A stretch of 64,000 bases of DNA from VAZQ01 sp963702695 (GTDB lineage Bacteria > Pseudomonadota > Alphaproteobacteria > Rhizobiales > Xanthobacteraceae): assembly GCA_963702695.1 (NCBI GenBank), contig CAVPDS010000018.1, positions 1 through 64,000 of the forward strand, read 5' to 3'. Shown in pieces: positions 60,760 through 64,000 of this stretch; within the stretch, counting starts at the first letter, position 1, and each line of letters begins with the position of its first letter. The notes beneath the pieces were generated by a model. It was not told the origin of the DNA. It ran no database searches and saw nothing but the letters and a program-made list of their open reading frames with translations. The translations under genes and the position numbers were made by a program.

Positions 60760-61879
60760 CTACCGCGCCGCCGCCATGATCGGCTGGATGCGGGTGCCGT
60801 TGGTGATTTCGTCCGGGACGTTGATGGCGACCTTCTCGCCCGGCTGTACCCCGTCCAGCAGGCTGACGATGTTGCCTTCGGTGGAAGCGATCGTCACCTG
60901 CTTGAAGCGCACGACGTCGTTGTCGAGCACCGCGATGAATTTGTCGTCGCCACGCGTGAGCAGCGCGGTCACCGGCACTTGCGGATAGCTCTTGATGGGA
61001 ACGTTAATTCGCACGTAGGTGAAGCTCCCGGGCACGAAGAAGCGGTCGGTATTGTCGAGGTCGACCTCGACCAGCATCGTTCGGGTCTTGGGATCCAGTT
61101 CGCCGCTCATGCGGGTAATAGTTGCATCTTTCGTGCGCTCGACGATTGGCGGCATCCACCACTTCGACCTTGTCTCCAACATGCACGAAGGGAACGTCGG
61201 CCTGCTGTAGATTAGAGAAGACGCGCACCTTGGTGTCGTCCGAAATCGTCATCACCGGGATCGAATTGACGAAATTGGTCTGCGCATTGGTGATCAGCGC
61301 GCCGGCGTCCGCAAATCGAGCGGTCACGCGTCCCGAAAACGGCGCCTTGATGACCTGGTAGGATTTGTTGGTGGCAAGCACCGCCACGTTGTTCTCGGCC
61401 ACTGTGGCGTCGGTCTCTGCCTGATAGAGCGCGACCTGCGTAGTATTGCCGTGCGAGAACAGCTCGCGAATGCGCGCAAGGTTGCGCCGTTTGTTCGCGA
61501 GGTCCGCCGACGCCGCGTTGTATTGCTGATTGAGTTCCAGCGATTCGACCTCGGCGAGGACCTGCCCGGATTCGACCTTGTCGCCCTTGTCGACGTACAG
61601 TTTCTTGAGGTAGCCCGAAGTCTTGGCATAGAGCACGGCGCTGGCGCCTGCGCGTACGTCGCTCAAGAGGACGATCGTGCGTTCGGTGGGGCCGGCGCCG
61701 GTCGTCACTACTTCGAGCCGCGGACCGTTGGCGGCGGCCTCCGCGCGCACCTCGCGCACCGCCGCAATCTCCTGACTGCGGGCAAAGTGGTAATACCCTA
61801 CAAGAGTCCCCGCGGCGGCGACCCCCACAAGTGCGAGCACGTAGAACTTCGGCGAGCGCGCGTTATGCGAACTAGCCAT
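60760..61879 (-). pseudogene. RND efflux membrane fusion protein, frameshifted by one base
   Basis: Read with one base removed, this is a 372-residue periplasmic adaptor: a single N-terminal helix (FYVLALVGVAAAGTLVGYYH), a lipoyl domain (SVLYAKTSGYLKKLYVDKGD), a coiled coil, a second lipoyl half (YQVIKAPFSGRVTARFADAG), a beta-barrel and a proximal domain ending PDEITNGTRIQPI. The frame changes at about 61142, where AATCGTCGAGCG should read AAT-CGx-GAG-CGC. The ATG at 61879 has GGAGG upstream and overlaps the RND stop by eight bases. As sequenced, the protein is truncated near residue 245. Confidence 0.85.
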
Positions 61880-64000
61880 GGGCAGAACCTCCAACCATTG
61901 AGCCGGCGGCTTCGGCGGCGAATTTCTGATCGAGCGAATGCAGGGCGGGCGGCTTGCGCCGCAGCATCGTATAGAAAATCGGAACCAGGAACAGGGTGGC
62001 GAAGGTGGCCACTGCGAGGCCGCCGATCACGGCACGGCCGAGCGGGGCGTTCTGCTCGCCGGCCTCGCCGAGCCCGAGCGCCATCGGGATCATGCCGATG
62101 ATCATCGCCAGCGCGGTCATCATGATCGGGCGCAGGCGGGTCTTGCCGGCCTCGATGACCGCCTGGAACGGCGTAAGGCTGCTGTCGCGACCGCGCAGAT
62201 CGTTGGCGAAGCTCACCACCAGGATCGAGTTCGACACCGAGATGCCGACTGTCATGATGGCGCCCATCAGCGAGACGACGTTGATGGTCGTGCTGGTAAT
62301 GGCAAGCGTCCAGATGATGCCTACCAGGGCACCGGGGACCGCCATCATGATGATGAAAGGGTCGACCCAAGACTGGAACAACACTACCAGGACCGCGTAA
62401 ACCAGGAGCACCGCGAGGATCAAACCGAAAGCAAGCAGGCGGAAGGAATTCTCCATCACTTCGTTCTGCCCGCGCAGGAAGATCTTTGAGGTCGAGGGCA
62501 GGCTCTTCTGCACTTCGGCGATCGCCTCCTTGATCTCGAAGGCAGTGCCGCCGAGATCGCGACCTTCCACATTCGCGGCGACGTCGATCACGCGTTGGAT
62601 CGTGTAATGGTTGATCGAGTTCATGCTCGATGACGGGCGCAACGTCGCGATGTCGCCGAGCCGGGTCACCGGCGCGCTCGGCACCGTCGTCGGCGTGACC
62701 ACCGCGGGCAACGGAGATATCTGATTGGTCGGCGGATTGGCCGGGAACGCGAGGATGTCAGCGACGCTCTTGAGGTTGTCCACCGGCGTCGTCACCGCCA
62801 CCTGATAGTTCACGCCGTTCTGCGGGTTGAGGAAGTAGGTCGGGCTGACCAGCGAGCTTCCCGCCAGCGAAGTGAGCATGTTGTTGGCCACGTCGCGTTG
62901 CGCCACCCCCAGCTTCGCCGCGCGCTGGCGGTCGACCTCGATCTGCAGCGTCGGGAAGTCGAGCACTTGGGTGACGTGGGCATCGACCACACCCGGAATC
63001 CGCTTGAGCATTCCCAGGAGCTTCTGCCCCGCCACATAAGCGCGGTTGAGGTTCTGATCCTGGATCTGGATGTCGACCGGAGCAGACAGGCCGAAATTGA
63101 GCACCTGACTCACGATGTCGGCGGTCTGGAAATAGAAGATGGTACCCGGGAAATCGTCGGCCAGCTTCTGGCGGATGAGCTTGCGATACTCCTCCGAAGG
63201 CCGATGCGGCGGCTTGAGCGAGATCAGCATCTCGCCGTCGGCGCCGCTCACATTGTCGCTCGGCACGAAGGCCAGGCTGAGACCGCCGGGAACGCCGATC
63301 TGGGCGTTGATCGTGCGCAGCTCCGCGGCCGGAATGATATCGCGGATGCGCTCCTCCACCGCGGCGAATAGGTCGTTCGTGACTTCGAGCCGTGTGCCAC
63401 GCGGCGCCCGCACATGCAACTTGATGATGCCGACGTCGGCGGACGGGAAGAAGTCGGTCCCGATCACCGGGGCCAATGCTCCGGTGATGGCAATCAGGAC
63501 TGCGACACAAGCGAGCACGAATTTCCGGCGATGAAGCACCGAGTTCGAGCGCCCGCCCATAGCTGTTGCGAAAGCGGTCGAAGGCGCGATCGAAACCGTC
63601 CGCCATGCGCCGGGCCCAACCCTTGTGTTGCGCCGCTTCCTCGCCGTGGTGGTGGTCCTTGATAAGCTGCCGCGCAAACGCAGGCACGACTGAGAATGAC
63701 AGGACGTACGACGCCAACATCGACAGCACGACCGTGATGGCCAGCGGGATGAACAGGAAACGCGCCGGCCCGACCAGGAGAACGACCGGGAAGAACACGA
63801 TGCAGATGCAGAGCGTGGCTACCGTGAGCGGTTGGATCACCTCCGCCGAGCCGTCGAGGATCGCGACCGTGAGCGGCTTCCCGAGCGCCTGGTTGCGGTG
63901 GATGTTTTCGATGACGACGGTGGCGTTGTCGACCAGCATGCCGATGGCGAGCGCGAGGCCGCCGAGCGTCATCAGGTTAATGGTCTGCCCGGTCACGAAC
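61872..64000 (-). pseudogene. RND efflux permease (AcrB/HAE1 superfamily), partial at window edge and frameshifted
   Basis: The gene enters from beyond 64000 and ends at TAG 61872-61874. Visible parts are NLMTLGGLALAIGMLVDNAT and VVIENIHRN, the fourth-helix region of RND pumps with the conserved proton-relay aspartate, then the second large periplasmic loop (TDFFPSADVGIIKLHVRAPR), and the C-terminal helices (ILVVSFANDLRGRDSSLTPF; RPIMMTALAMIIGMIPMALG). The frame shifts at about 63540: CTCGGTGCTT has one G too many for ALELVLHRRKF. Gene order is permease then adaptor, the reverse of the common order. Substrate unknown. Confidence 0.85.

Noticed and set aside
1..64000. CRISPR arrays, tRNA or rRNA genes, prophage modules, toxin-antitoxin pairs
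   Set aside because: No regularly spaced repeats, cloverleaf-type sequences, phage structural genes or paired small toxin genes were recognised.

Overview
The window reads as chromosomal DNA of a high-GC alphaproteobacterium, most likely Bradyrhizobium/Rhodopseudomonas-like (Nitrobacteraceae). The support is a FixL-type kinase, a FixK/FNR-type box, IS5, IS630 and IS481 elements of types common in rhizobia, interspersed palindromic repeats, and many secreted redox proteins. The placement is inferred from gene content; no rRNA or tRNA gene is visible.

Layout. (1) 1-8.1 kb is a scrap-yard of mobile elements and broken genes. It holds an IS5 remnant, an acetyltransferase gene split by a 1.24-kb IS630 element, two IS630 ends beside the same 162-bp repeat, an IS481 scrap, CBS and DUF4239 scraps, and a deletion joining a formylglycine-generating-enzyme 5' end to a sulfatase 3' end. 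Inside it lie an intact membrane kinase with a FixL-type heme PAS and a solo receiver protein under a FixK-like box. (2) 8.2-20.6 kb is a type II secretion locus: gspO and gspD on the minus strand, gspE to gspM plus a GspN/C-like gene on the plus strand. gspE carries five single-base insertions, and the last gene has a stop at codon 3. (3) 20.9-30.7 kb holds a large autotransporter, a secreted beta-propeller protein with a CX3CH motif, and a type I secretion ABC/HlyD pair without a visible substrate gene.

(4) 31.2-58.6 kb is rich in exported redox and hydrolytic proteins: two HbpS/GlcG-like proteins, a solitary Rieske protein, a Tat-exported molybdenum hydroxylase operon with a membrane cytochrome-b-like protein and a degenerate HAD protein, an exported RidA, a bicupin, an NMT1-type binding protein, an NHL protein, a GH15 enzyme, a DUF6282 hydrolase, DUF427, an exported acetamidase/formamidase, two divergent amidohydrolases, a PQQ dehydrogenase, DUF6152, four members of a secreted family without known function, and a class II cytochrome c. 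Such a set could oxidise and hydrolyse small organic molecules in the periplasm and pass electrons to the respiratory chain; the substrate is unknown. (5) 58.9-64 kb holds a cold-shock protein, a POT peptide transporter, and a convergent RND efflux pair that runs off the window. Each RND gene carries one single-base insertion.

Two themes deserve attention: the periplasmic oxidation island (31-58 kb), and the recurrence of +1 insertions in otherwise conserved genes, which may be real decay or assembly error.
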